Of a DNA stretch of 43,242 bases, positions 23,338-31,600 are shown piece by piece. The position numbers and the translations under genes are program-made. The number at the start of each line of letters is the position of its first letter. Positions within the stretch are counted from its first letter, which is position 1. The DNA lies in the NCBI GenBank assembly GCA_964420285.1, contig CAYQTE010000038.1, forward strand, positions 1 through 43,242, written 5' to 3'. The notes beneath the pieces were generated by a model that was not told where the DNA came from, did no database searches, and saw only the letters and a program-made list of their open reading frames with translations. The DNA is from CAYQTE01 sp964420285. GTDB lineage: Bacteria; Planctomycetota; Phycisphaerae; Tepidisphaerales; Tepidisphaeraceae.

Positions 23338-24711
23338 TCAAGCGATCACTTCAAGCTTGCCGGTGGAGTCGCCCAGGTGCTCGGTGGGCACGCCCATGCG
23401 ATCGAGCATCGACAGGAACAGATTGTTCAGCGGCGTCTCGGCGTTCAACTTGATATGCCGGCCGGTCGTGATGGTCCCGCCGCCCTTACCGAACAGCAGG
23501 ATCGGCAGGTTTTCCGGCGTGTGCTCGTTGCCGTTGCTCAGGCCGCTGCCGTAGACGATCATGCAGTTGTCGAGCAGCGTGCCGTCGCCTTCCTTGATAT
23601 TGCGGAGTTTGTCGATGAAGTAGGCGAATTGCGTGATGTGGTAGCGGTTGATGATGGCCAGCTTGTCCTTCTTCTCCTGTTGATTGCGATGGTGCGAGAG
23701 ATCGTGGTGGCCTTCCTTGATATTGACCACCGGATAAGGGCGATTGCTGCCCTCGTGGGCCATGATGAACGTGCTGATGCGCGTCGAATCGGTCTGGAAC
23801 GCCAACGCCAGCATGTCGAACATCAGGCGAAGCTGCTCCTGGTAGTTCTCGAACATCTCCGGCTCGTTGGCGCCGGCCGGCATCACCGGCTTGAATTGCT
23901 CGCTGCGGGCGATGCGCGTTTCGATCTCGCGCACGGCCGAAAGGTATTCATCCAGCTTGCGGCGATCGGTGGCGCCCAGGTCGCTTTGGAAGCGTTTGGC
24001 GTCGTCGCTGACGAAATCGAGGATGCTCTTGTTGTAGAGATCACGTTTGGCCTGTGCCTCGGCGGAATCGGCGCCGCCGCTGCCGAAGAGACGCTGGAAC
24101 ACCTGGCGCGGATCGACCTCGGGATTCATGGGCATCGTCTCACTGCGCCAGGAGAGATTGAACTGATAGGCGCAGCTATATCCGGAATCGCACGACCCGG
24201 CGTGAACGCCGCTGTCGCAACTGAGTTCGAGGCTGGGAAGGCGGGTGCGGTCGCCGATGTGGCTGGCGGCGAATTGATCGACGGAGATGCCGGCGCGGAT
24301 ATCGCTGCCGGCGGTCTTGCGCGGATGGCAGCCGGTCAGGAACGTGCTGGAGGCGCGGGCGTGGCCGCCGCCGCCGTCACCGTAGGCATTGGCCTTGTCT
24401 TGCGCGAGATTGGTGATGACGTTGAGGCTGTCGCGATACGGCGCCAAAGGGGCGAGGATCTTGGGCAGCTCAAACGAGGTTCCGGCCGTGGCGGGGGTCC
24501 AGTCCTCCATGTTCGCGCCGTTGGGCACGTACATGAAGGCCATGCGTCGCGGAAGGGCGCTCGCCGCGGCCGCGGCCGTGCTGCCGCCGGCGGCATCGGC
24601 GGCCCGTGCCACGGTCTTGAGCGGACCCATCGCATCGAGCAGAGGCAAGGCGATTGCGGTGCCCAGGCCTTTTAGAAATGTGCGACGCGGAATTGGCCAT
24701 CGTGAAATCAT
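23338..24711 (-). CDS. DUF1552 protein with Tat signal
   Basis: A 457-residue protein that starts MISRWPIPRRTFLKGLGTAI, with the twin-arginine motif RRTFLKG, so it is exported folded. The DUF1552 body includes RMAFMYVPNGANMEDWTP, GGHARASSTFLTG, SLELSCDSGVHAGSCDSGYS, then YGSGLSNGNEHTPENLPILLFGKGGG near the end. This family is abundant in Planctomycetota and Verrucomicrobiota and usually sits next to a DUF1592-type cytochrome protein, as here. Its activity is not established; the sulfatase/phosphatase-like end suggests a metal-dependent enzyme. ATG 24711 is preferred over 24729 because of the Tat signal. Confidence 0.88.
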   Translation of the reverse strand: MISRWPIPRRTFLKGLGTAIALPLLDAMGPLKTVARAADAAGGSTAAAAASALPRRMAFMYVPNGANMEDWTPATAGTSFELPKILAPLAPYRDSLNVITNLAQDKANAYGDGGGGHARASSTFLTGCHPRKTAGSDIRAGISVDQFAASHIGDRTRLPSLELSCDSGVHAGSCDSGYSCAYQFNLSWRSETMPMNPEVDPRQVFQRLFGSGGADSAEAQAKRDLYNKSILDFVSDDAKRFQSDLGATDRRKLDEYLSAVREIETRIARSEQFKPVMPAGANEPEMFENYQEQLRLMFDMLALAFQTDSTRISTFIMAHEGSNRPYPVVNIKEGHHDLSHHRNQQEKKDKLAIINRYHITQFAYFIDKLRNIKEGDGTLLDNCMIVYGSGLSNGNEHTPENLPILLFGKGGGTITTGRHIKLNAETPLNNLFLSMLDRMGVPTEHLGDSTGKLEVIA

Positions 24712-24819
24712 CGCTGCCACCTTCTCCAAAAAGCCTCTTTCAACTCTGGCGCGGCGCCGTCTTGCGGCCCGTTCAGTTGGCCGCCGTCGGATCGCCCTCG
24801 CCGCGACTCAATCTTCCCC

Positions 24820-24943
24820 CCCTCGCCCTGTACCCAGGGAGAGGGTTGGGGTGAGGGTTCCGGCTCGCCAGGCGACCAGATAAACATCGCCGGTCCGCGT
24901 CCCAACCCTCACCCTTGCCCTCTCCCTGATTACAGGGAGAGGG
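24820..24943. repeat. REPIN-like composite palindrome, copy 1
   Basis: Two hairpins face each other. Hairpin one is 24820-24830/24835-24845 (11-bp stem, one mismatch, loop TACC); hairpin two is 24918-24928/24933-24943 (11-bp perfect stem, loop ATTA). Between them, inner arms GGGTGAGGGTT (24849-24859) and AACCCTCACCC (24904-24914) pair perfectly around a 44-base spacer. The element fills the gap between the DUF1552 and DUF1592 genes. Transcribed, the hairpins might also slow polymerase or protect the mRNA end. Confidence 0.8.
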
Positions 24944-24961
24944 GATAAGAGTGCGGCGCGC

Positions 24962-27900
24962 TCAGTTTGCCGCCGTCGTCGGATCGCCCTCGCCGCGACG
25001 CATCTGGAACGGCACGGATTGCACGATCCCCAGAACCAGGTTCGAGAACCGGGGATCATCGGCCAAGCCATCGGCGATCCGATCGACGGCCGCATGATCG
25101 TAGACATCCACACCGCGCCCCAGCGCGTAGGTCACCATTTTTTCTGTCAGGCAATGCAGGAAATCATCCCGCCGGGAATTGGCCAGGATTTGCAGGAGTT
25201 CAAGCGGCGTTTTGAAGGCCTCGCCGGTCAGCAATTCGCCGCCGGCATCGACGGGCTGTCCTGCGTCCTGGTCGCGCCACTGGCCGATGCCGTCGAAGTT
25301 CTCCATGCCGAACCCGATCGGGTCCATGCGTGCATGACAGGAGGCACATGTGGGGTTGGCGCGATGCAATTCCATCTGATGGCGCAGGGTGCCGGTGACG
25401 GTCTTGGCTTCCTCGTCGAGAGAGGGCACGCTGGGCGGCGGTGGCGGCGGCGGAGCACCCAGCAGGTTTTCCAGCACCCATTTGCCGCGCTTGACGGGGC
25501 TGGTGCGATTGGGATTGCTCGTCAGCGTCAGCACGCTGGCCTGCGTGAGGATGCCACGGCGTTGCGTCCCGTCCAGCGAGACCTTCTGGAAATCATCGCC
25601 GCTCACGCCGTCAATGCCGTAAAGCTGCGCCAGCCGGCCGTTGACGAAAGTGTAATCGCCGTCGAGGAAGTCAATGACGGTCCGGTCCTGGCGCATGACG
25701 TAATCGAAGAATCGGCTGGTTTCCTCGCGCATCGACTGCCGCAGTGCCGCATCGTAATTCTTATAGACGCTGCTGTCGGGCGAGACGCTGTCCAGTCCGC
25801 GGAATTGCAGCCATTGCCCGCCGAAATTCTCGACCAGGGCGGCGGATTTGGGCGAGGCCAGCATCCGCTTGACCTGGGCGGGCAGATTCTGCCGCAACTG
25901 GCCGCGCGAGGCCAGGCCGAGCAGTTCGTCGTCGGGCATGCTGCTCCAGAGGAAATAGCTCAGTCGCGATGCCAGGGCAAATTCGTCAATCTGATGCACC
26001 GATCGCGGATTGTCCGGCTCGGGCTGAAGCTCGCCGCGGAATAGAAAATGCGGCGAGACCAGCACCGCCTTCAGCGCCAACTTGATCCGCGCCTCGAAGA
26101 CATCGCCCTGCTTCTCGGCCAGATCGTACATGGCCATGATGCGGTCAAGCTCGGTCGCCTCGATCGGCCGCCGCCAGGCGCGGCGCGCCAGATCATTGAT
26201 GATGGCGCGGGCGGCATCGCGCGTCTGCGTGGCCGGTTCGTCCAGCTTCACATGCGCGTTAAACGCTTGCATTACCGGGTCCGGCATCTTCGGCCGAAGC
26301 ACCGGCGAGGAAAGATCGGCGACTTCCAAATGCTGAATCGTGAGCGTTCGCTGGCGGAGATTGGGGTTGTCGGTCTTCTCGTCCGTAAAGGGATTGATGA
26401 AGGCGGCGCTGAAATGGTGCGTGCCGGCCGTGAGTTTGGCGTGGATCTCGTACACCTGCGGCACGGGGAAGAGCAGCGCCAGCGAAAAGACCCGCTGGTT
26501 CTTCAGCGGCGTCATCTTGCCCGGCGCCAGCACGTCGAAGGTCTGCACCGGCTTGTCGTCGATGCTCAGGCGCATCCGCGCCGGATCGTCGCCGGCCTGC
26601 ATGGCGTAGGCCTGGGCGCGGAGGATGTAATCGCCGTCCCTGGGAACATCGACGGCAACGGCGGCCTCGCCGGCGCTGGTGAACAATCGGCCGCCGGTCG
26701 GCGTATCGCTGCCGGTTCCGGTCGGTTGCAGTTGAGCAACGGGATATCGCCGGGTCGCGCAGGGCAGCGGGCCTTCGATTTCGAGATAGCGGACGTATAC
26801 GACACCCGCCTGCTCCTTGCCGAGCCGGCCGTTCTTCATCAGCAACTCACCCGCCCCGCCGCGTTGGCGGCGCACCGAGACGCGGAACCGCTGCTTGCCG
26901 GACGGCACGCCCATGCGCGCCTCGTAGATGCCGGGGTTGTTCTCGTCGGTCGTCAACGCAACTTCGCTGACCACCGCGTCGTTCAACATCAGCGACAGCT
27001 TCATCGGCGGATCGGCCAGGGCCTTTTTATATTGCTCAAGCGACTGCGGCTGGAACTTATCGTTGGGATCGTACGGATTCACACCGCCATCCAACGTGGC
27101 GTACGCCTTGACCCGCAGAATGTAATCCCCCGCCGCCAGCACCGGCATCTCGTACGCAACATCGTCCTCTTCCAGACTGACCAGCTTCACCCAGCCGTCG
27201 CCGCGATCTCCGAAAGCGTTGAACCCCACCTCCGCCAGACTGGCCGGAATACGCTGCACCTTGCTCTGGATCGGATCGGTGACGATTGCTTCGTTCACGA
27301 TCTGATCCGCGGCCGTCAGGTATTTCTCCATCAGCACCGGCGGCAGCGAAAGCACGTCGCCGACGTTGTCAAAACCATACCCCGAGTCGTCGGCCGGGAA
27401 ATCGTCCGCCGGCCGGAAATCGACGCCGATCAGGTCATGCACGGTGTTGTTGTATTCCGCGCGATTGAGGCGGTGGATGGTCACGCGACCGGGATCGACG
27501 TGCTGCTCGTAATACCGCCGAAGTGCGCCGTCGATCCAGGTGCTGGCCAGGGCCCGCTCGGCCTCGGTGGGCTGGGGATGATCCTTGGGCGGCATCTCGT
27601 GCATGTGGATATAACGCTGCACGGTTTCCCATGTAGAGGGGTCGTTGGTCACCGACGCGGCCGTCTTGTAAGTGTCGATCGCAAAATCCGATTCGCGCTT
27701 CCCGTTGCCGTGGCACTCATAGCAATAGGTGACGAACAGCGGGGTGATCTTCTTCTGGAAATCGACATCCGCCTGCGCCGACATCTGCTGGGCCGTCAAT
27801 TCAACCGGCGTGGCCGCCACGAACGGCCGGGATTGGCCCGCATGGCGTGTTTCCTTCATCGCGGCCAGGACTCCGACAATGGCGCAGAGAAGCACGGTTC

Positions 27901-28018
27901 CCCAGACATATCTCCGTCGAAGCCTTGCAAGAGTGGCGCCAAGGGCACCAGACGACGGCGGCCCAACGGAAAATCTGGCGAAAAGATCGCGAAAAGCGAT
28001 TTGACGACGCATCTTCAC
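24962..28018 (-). CDS. Planctomycete cytochrome-type protein (DUF1587-DUF1595-DUF1592-DUF1588-DUF1585)
   Basis: A 1,018-residue exported or membrane-anchored protein with a hydrophobic start near residues 36-53 (VWGTVLLCAIVGVLAAM). A heme-binding CxxCH is in TYCYECHGNGKRESD. DUF1587 follows (IHRLNRAEYNNTVHDLIGVD), then two carbohydrate-binding-like segments, DUF1595 (ARRAWRRPIEATELDR), DUF1592 (FALASRLSYFLWSSMPDDE), DUF1588 (RRGILTQASVLTLTSNPNRT, with TCASCHARMDPIGFGMENFD as second CxxCH) and DUF1585 (MVTYALGRGVDVYDHAAVD). The order is the usual one for this family, which is paired with DUF1552 proteins. Function is unproven; electron transfer linked to polymer breakdown has been proposed. 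The start could also be 28012. Confidence 0.9.
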   Translation of the reverse strand: MKMRRQIAFRDLFARFSVGPPSSGALGATLARLRRRYVWGTVLLCAIVGVLAAMKETRHAGQSRPFVAATPVELTAQQMSAQADVDFQKKITPLFVTYCYECHGNGKRESDFAIDTYKTAASVTNDPSTWETVQRYIHMHEMPPKDHPQPTEAERALASTWIDGALRRYYEQHVDPGRVTIHRLNRAEYNNTVHDLIGVDFRPADDFPADDSGYGFDNVGDVLSLPPVLMEKYLTAADQIVNEAIVTDPIQSKVQRIPASLAEVGFNAFGDRGDGWVKLVSLEEDDVAYEMPVLAAGDYILRVKAYATLDGGVNPYDPNDKFQPQSLEQYKKALADPPMKLSLMLNDAVVSEVALTTDENNPGIYEARMGVPSGKQRFRVSVRRQRGGAGELLMKNGRLGKEQAGVVYVRYLEIEGPLPCATRRYPVAQLQPTGTGSDTPTGGRLFTSAGEAAVAVDVPRDGDYILRAQAYAMQAGDDPARMRLSIDDKPVQTFDVLAPGKMTPLKNQRVFSLALLFPVPQVYEIHAKLTAGTHHFSAAFINPFTDEKTDNPNLRQRTLTIQHLEVADLSSPVLRPKMPDPVMQAFNAHVKLDEPATQTRDAARAIINDLARRAWRRPIEATELDRIMAMYDLAEKQGDVFEARIKLALKAVLVSPHFLFRGELQPEPDNPRSVHQIDEFALASRLSYFLWSSMPDDELLGLASRGQLRQNLPAQVKRMLASPKSAALVENFGGQWLQFRGLDSVSPDSSVYKNYDAALRQSMREETSRFFDYVMRQDRTVIDFLDGDYTFVNGRLAQLYGIDGVSGDDFQKVSLDGTQRRGILTQASVLTLTSNPNRTSPVKRGKWVLENLLGAPPPPPPPSVPSLDEEAKTVTGTLRHQMELHRANPTCASCHARMDPIGFGMENFDGIGQWRDQDAGQPVDAGGELLTGEAFKTPLELLQILANSRRDDFLHCLTEKMVTYALGRGVDVYDHAAVDRIADGLADDPRFSNLVLGIVQSVPFQMRRGEGDPTTAAN

Positions 28019-28158
28019 CTAACAATACGGAACCATCGAGGCAGACGGCGAATTCCCGGAAAAATCGGGGGGAACAGCGGAGGGGTGAACTTCTGCCCCA
28101 AAACCGCGTCCGGGCGTGAGTCATATCGCCTTGAGAGCATGCAATTGGCTTGCCTGGA

Positions 28159-28188
28159 TTGTGATGCTCGCTCCGTATCTGGTAGGAT
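28159..28188 (+). promoter_or_regulatory. Possible promoter of the small XRE gene
   Basis: TTGTGA (28159-28164), 18 bases, TAGGAT (28183-28188); start near 28195, 15 bases before ATG 28210 and just ahead of GGAGGG. Confidence 0.35.
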
Positions 28189-28209
28189 CAACGCGTGGAG
28201 GGTTTGGTG

Positions 28210-28500
28210 ATGCAGAATCGTCCCAGGTTGCAACGACGGATACGCAAGGCCGGGGTAATGCCGCCGCTTCCCAAGCCGGCCAAGAACGGGTCGGTACCCG
28301 CCATCGAGTATGCCCGGGCGGATATCGCTCGCGAAGTGGTGCAACGGCGAATCTCTGCGGGAATGACCCGGCGGGAACTCGCCGAGCGCGCGGGGGTCAC
28401 GCCACAGACAATTCGCCAACTTGAAGCGGGCAAATGCCTGCCGCGCATTGGGACGATGGATCGCATTGACCGCGTTCTACCGGCGCTGCATGCTCGATGA
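28210..28500 (+). CDS. Small XRE-family DNA-binding protein, possible orphan antitoxin
   Basis: A 96-residue protein. The N-terminal 40 residues are basic and Pro-rich; then EYARADIAREVVQRRISAGM and TRRELAERAGVTPQTIRQLE form a Cro/CI-type helix-turn-helix, with recognition helix around TPQTIRQLE. GGAGGG lies seven bases before ATG 28210; GTG 28195 and GTG 28207 are also in frame. The layout (linker, then HTH near the C terminus) is like HigA-type antitoxins, which normally have a HigB toxin just upstream; none is present. It could instead be a free-standing regulator. Confidence 0.75.
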   Translation: MQNRPRLQRRIRKAGVMPPLPKPAKNGSVPAIEYARADIAREVVQRRISAGMTRRELAERAGVTPQTIRQLEAGKCLPRIGTMDRIDRVLPALHAR

Positions 28501-28521
28501 TGCTGGCACTGATGCGGAGCT

Positions 28522-28827
28522 ATGGAAATGCATCCGTTCCTGGCGATTTCCCGCTTTGGTGCCGTCGCGCAAGTTCTGAGGCCAGTGACGGTTGTCATTG
28601 TGTATGCCACCGTGCTTGCGGCGTTCATATCCACCTTTCTGCCGAAGGCAAAACGCCCGCGCCTGAGTGTTTGGATTGCGCTGGGAGTGGTTGTCGGTTT
28701 TGCCGCGGACTATGTCGGCGAGGGGCCGATGCTCTCTTGCATCGCAACGCCGATGAGTTGTGCAATAGCTTTCGGTTTGGGAATGGGGATCAAGCGGCTT
28801 GCCAAATTGACGGCAACGCGGAAATGA
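28522..28827 (+). CDS. Small membrane protein, three spans
   Basis: A 101-residue protein with hydrophobic stretches near residues 20-39 (LRPVTVVIVYATVLAAFIST), 49-64 (VWIALGVVVGFAADYV) and 70-90 (LSCIATPMSCAIAFGLGM), and a basic C terminus (KRLAKLTATRK). ATG 28522 is used; ATG 28528 has GGAG eight bases ahead and may be the true start. It begins 21 bases after the XRE gene and could be co-transcribed with it. No family is recognised. Confidence 0.6.
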   Translation: MEMHPFLAISRFGAVAQVLRPVTVVIVYATVLAAFISTFLPKAKRPRLSVWIALGVVVGFAADYVGEGPMLSCIATPMSCAIAFGLGMGIKRLAKLTATRK

Positions 28828-28968
28828 GGGCCTAGCCAGCCAGTGAGAACGTGCTACATGTTTTGCGTATTACGATCGTCCGACCTGGATAGGGAATCCC
28901 GGCCTTGCGCCAAAGGGTGTGCCCGATTTTCCGGGCAAACATAAGTCGATGCAGGCCAAGCTCTTTCC

Positions 28969-29097
28969 CCCTCCCCTGGTATTCCGGGGGAGGGTCGGGG
29001 TGGGGGCCGCCCGTGGCGACGTTCGATGCCGGTCAAGCGATGGAGCGCCGCGCGAAAAACCCCCACCTCACTCCTCCCCCGGCGTACCAGGGGAGGA
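28969..29097. repeat. REPIN-like composite palindrome, copy 2
   Basis: Same layout as the element at 24820: hairpin 28969-28979/28984-28994 (11 bp, one mismatch, loop TATT), inner arms GGTGGGGG (28999-29006) and CCCCCACC (29060-29067), hairpin 29072-29082/29087-29097 (11 bp, one mismatch, loop CGTA). The base sequence differs but the CCCTCxCCCTG-like stems are related. It lies in the 415-base gap before rpsL, with a small TGCCCG/CGGGCA hairpin at 28920-28937 nearby. No gene is seen in 28828-29242. Confidence 0.75.
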
Positions 29098-29242
29098 TGA
29101 AAAGGCGGCCTCCCGGAAATTCGGGCACTCTCGCGCCAAAATCCTCCCCGCCAACCCTTGCGTGGCCGCCCGCATTTCATAAGATACGTGGCTTGCCGCT
29201 TGGCGTGGGCCTTGCGGCGGGTGGAGGCCGTAAGGACAACGA

Positions 29243-29614
29243 ATGCCGACGATCAATCAACTGATTCGCAAGCCGCGGCGGAATTTGCCGCGCATCAACA
29301 AAGTCAAAGACCTGGAAGCCTGCCCGCAAAAACGCGGCGTGTGCCTTCAGGTCAAGACCATGACACCCAAGAAACCCAACTCCGCCCTGCGGAAAATCGC
29401 CCGCGTGCGACTGAGCAACGGGCGCGAGGTCACGGCGTATATCCCCGGCGAGGAACACAACCTGCAGGAACACAGCGTTGTCCTGATCCGCGGCGGCCGC
29501 GTCCGCGATCTGCCCGGCGTGCGCTATCACATTATCCGCGGCACGCTGGATGCTCTGGGCGTGGACGGCCGTAAACGCAGCCGCAGTAAATACGGGGCCA
29601 AGCAAGGCAAATGA
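29243..29614 (+). CDS. rpsL: 30S ribosomal protein S12
   Basis: S12 lies at the decoding centre of the small subunit. The 123-residue protein has the full signature: MPTINQLIRKPR, CPQKRGVC, TMTPKKPNSALRKIARVRLS and EHSVVLIRGGRVRDLPGVRYH. Lys is present in TPKKPNS, the position changed in streptomycin-resistant mutants, so this copy looks wild type. AAGGA lies about seven bases before ATG 29243. A weak TTGCGT-16-TAAGAT promoter at 29158-29185 may serve it. The stop overlaps the start of the next small gene (ATGA). Confidence 0.98.
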   Translation: MPTINQLIRKPRRNLPRINKVKDLEACPQKRGVCLQVKTMTPKKPNSALRKIARVRLSNGREVTAYIPGEEHNLQEHSVVLIRGGRVRDLPGVRYHIIRGTLDALGVDGRKRSRSKYGAKQGK

Positions 29615-29742
29615 CCGTCAGGCGGGTCGATGGACCTGATCCGGAAATGGATACGCAAAATCTCAAGGATCTGATTTTTCTCTGCGTATTTGTTCTGGCG
29701 GCGATCGGAGTGTTCGTCTGGTGGCTGAAGCGGAACGCCTGA
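29611..29742 (+). CDS. 43-residue single-span membrane microprotein overlapping rpsL
   Basis: ATG 29611 overlaps the rpsL stop in an ATGA, the usual sign of translational coupling. The peptide reads MTVRRVDGPDPEMDTQNLKD, then a clear membrane span LIFLCVFVLAAIGVFVWWL (residues 21-39), and ends KRNA, a basic cytoplasmic tail. A second start at ATG 29647 (MDTQNLKD) would give 31 residues. rpsG follows 41 bases after its stop at 29742. rpsL and rpsG are normally adjacent with nothing between. No family is recognised. A chance open frame giving both an exact overlap and a clean span seems unlikely. Confidence 0.55.
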   Translation: MTVRRVDGPDPEMDTQNLKDLIFLCVFVLAAIGVFVWWLKRNA

Positions 29743-29783
29743 AGGCAAACCGCGTTGGCGAAACGATTCTGGAAGAGAAGGCT

Positions 29784-30260
29784 ATGGCGTACAAGAAGTT
29801 CACGGCGAGCGAAGACATCCTGCGGCCCGATCCGCGTTTCAACAGCAAATTGGTGAGCAAATTCATCAATTGCCTGATGTGGGACGGGAAAAAGACCATC
29901 GCACAGAAGGTGTTCTATGGGGCCATGGAACAGATCACCAAGAAGATGAAGGATGTGCCGCCGCTGGAACTCTTCGAGGCCGCGATCGACAACGTCAAGC
30001 CCAGCGCCGAAGTGCGCAGCCGTCGCGTCGGCGGGGCCAACTATCAGGTTCCGATGCAGGTGAACAAGCGCCGCCAGCAGAGCCTGGCGTTCCGCTGGAT
30101 ATTGCAGGCCTGCCGCGAATCCGGGGGGAGACCGATGGCCGATCGGCTGGCCGATGAACTCATGGCCGCGTACAAGAAAGAGGGCAAGGCCATGAGCACG
30201 CGCGAGAACACGCACCGCATGGCCGAGGCGAACAAGGCCTTTGCCCACTTCGCGTGGTGA
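29784..30260 (+). CDS. rpsG: 30S ribosomal protein S7
   Basis: S7 starts assembly of the small-subunit head. The 158-residue protein contains PDPRFNSKLVSKFINCLMWD, VEVRSRRVGGANYQVP-like VRSRRVGGANYQVPMQV and REKGKAMSTRENTHRMAEANKAFAHF-like AMSTRENTHRMAEANKAF. The frame is open back to GTG 29721, but ATG 29784 with AGAAGG just ahead gives the family start MAYKKFTASEDI. The serS ATG begins two bases after the stop. fusA and tuf, the usual next genes, are missing. Confidence 0.97.
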   Translation: MAYKKFTASEDILRPDPRFNSKLVSKFINCLMWDGKKTIAQKVFYGAMEQITKKMKDVPPLELFEAAIDNVKPSAEVRSRRVGGANYQVPMQVNKRRQQSLAFRWILQACRESGGRPMADRLADELMAAYKKEGKAMSTRENTHRMAEANKAFAHFAW

Positions 30261-30261
30261 C

Positions 30262-31557
30262 ATGATCGACCTGAAGCTCCTGCGCGACGATCCGGAAAAA
30301 TACCGCCGCGGAGCGGAACTCAAGAACGTCTCGGTCAACATAGCGGCCGTGCTGGACCTGGATGCCCAATGCACCCGAGCCCAGCAGGAATTCGAGCGGC
30401 TGCGCTCCGAACAGAACGAAGCCTCCAAGCAGATCGGCCGGCTGAAAGACCCCGCGGAAAAGCAGGCCGCGATCGCGCGCGTCGGGTCGTTGAAGAACTC
30501 CGTCAAAGAATCCGAGGAACGCTGGAAATCGACCGAGGCGGCGCTCGTGCCGCTCTTGCTGACGATTCCGCAGCCGCCGGACGACGATGTGCCGGTCGGG
30601 GCGGATGCATCGGCGAATGTCGTGCTGCGAACCTGGGGCGAGCCGCGTCACTTCGAGTTCAAACCCAAAACGCACATCGAACTGGGACGCGATCTGGACC
30701 TGTTCGACTTCGAGGCTGGAGCCAATATCGCCGGAACCCGCTCGTATTACCTCAAAGGTCTGGCCGCCGAATTGCACTCGGCCGTGTTGCGCATGGCCGT
30801 CGAGATGATGACCCGCGAGAAGGGCTTCACCGCGATGAGCGTACCGGTGCTGGTGCGCGAAGTGGCGATGCAGGGGACCGGGTTCTTCCCCGCCGGGCGG
30901 GAGCAGACGTATCAGGTTCCGGCCGATGACGTGTTCCTGACGGGGACGGCGGAGGTCGGGCTGACCGCATATCACATGAATCAGACGCTGGAGGAAAGCC
31001 AGCTTCCGCGGAAATACGTGGCGGTCAGCACCTGCTTCCGTCGCGAGGCGGGCACGTACGGCAAAGACACGGCCGGCCTGTACCGCGTGCATCAGTTCGA
31101 CAAATGCGAGCAGGTTGTCATCTGCCGCAACGATGTCGATGAAAGCCGCCAGTGGCATCAGCGCATGCTCTCTTACGCCGAGGAACTGCTGCAACGGCTG
31201 CACCTGCCCTACCGCGTCATTCAATGCTGCACCGGCGACATCGGCGTGAAGAACGCGTCGATGATGGACGTTGAGACGTGGATGCCCGGCCGGTTCGACG
31301 GCAAGAATCCCGCCAGCGGCTACGGCGAAACGCATTCGGCATCGCGTCTGTATGAATTCCAGGCCAGGCGATTGAATTTGCGCTACCGCGGCGCCGATGG
31401 CAAAGTGCGATTCTGCCACACGCTGAACAACACCGTCGTCGCCAGCCCGCGCATCCTCATCCCCATCCTGGAAAACTACCAAAACGCGGACGGTTCGGTG
31501 ACCATCCCCGACGTGCTCCGGCCGTATCTGGGCGGACGTGAGCGGATCGAACGCTGA
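30262..31557 (+). CDS. serS: Seryl-tRNA synthetase
   Basis: SerS charges tRNA-Ser. The 431-residue protein has the N-terminal coiled-coil arm (residues about 30-100, QQEFERLRSEQNEASKQIGR), then the class II core: LTGTAEVGLTAYH, motif 2 TCFRREAGTYGKDTAGLYRV (about 255-275), and motif 3 near the end (NNTVVASPRILIPILENYQN). Length is normal. ATG 30262 follows the rpsG stop by one base, so coupling to the ribosomal genes is likely; serS in a ribosomal protein operon is unusual. Confidence 0.97.
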   Translation: MIDLKLLRDDPEKYRRGAELKNVSVNIAAVLDLDAQCTRAQQEFERLRSEQNEASKQIGRLKDPAEKQAAIARVGSLKNSVKESEERWKSTEAALVPLLLTIPQPPDDDVPVGADASANVVLRTWGEPRHFEFKPKTHIELGRDLDLFDFEAGANIAGTRSYYLKGLAAELHSAVLRMAVEMMTREKGFTAMSVPVLVREVAMQGTGFFPAGREQTYQVPADDVFLTGTAEVGLTAYHMNQTLEESQLPRKYVAVSTCFRREAGTYGKDTAGLYRVHQFDKCEQVVICRNDVDESRQWHQRMLSYAEELLQRLHLPYRVIQCCTGDIGVKNASMMDVETWMPGRFDGKNPASGYGETHSASRLYEFQARRLNLRYRGADGKVRFCHTLNNTVVASPRILIPILENYQNADGSVTIPDVLRPYLGGRERIER

Positions 31558-31600
31558 ACCATGGCGCCGGCGTACCGGGCCGCCGATCCAGCCACTTTGC

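Noticed and set aside
24820..24943. Composite palindrome as a pair of simple terminators
   Set aside because: Neither hairpin is followed by a T-run, and the inner arms pair with each other, which terminators do not explain.
26048..28210. 720-codon plus-strand frame opposite the DUF1592-type gene
   Set aside because: Arg/His-rich antisense product with no recognisable fold; the minus-strand protein has several known domains in order.
29243..29614. Possible streptomycin-resistance change in rpsL
   Set aside because: The key segment TPKKPNSALRK has the usual Lys; no resistance-type substitution is visible.
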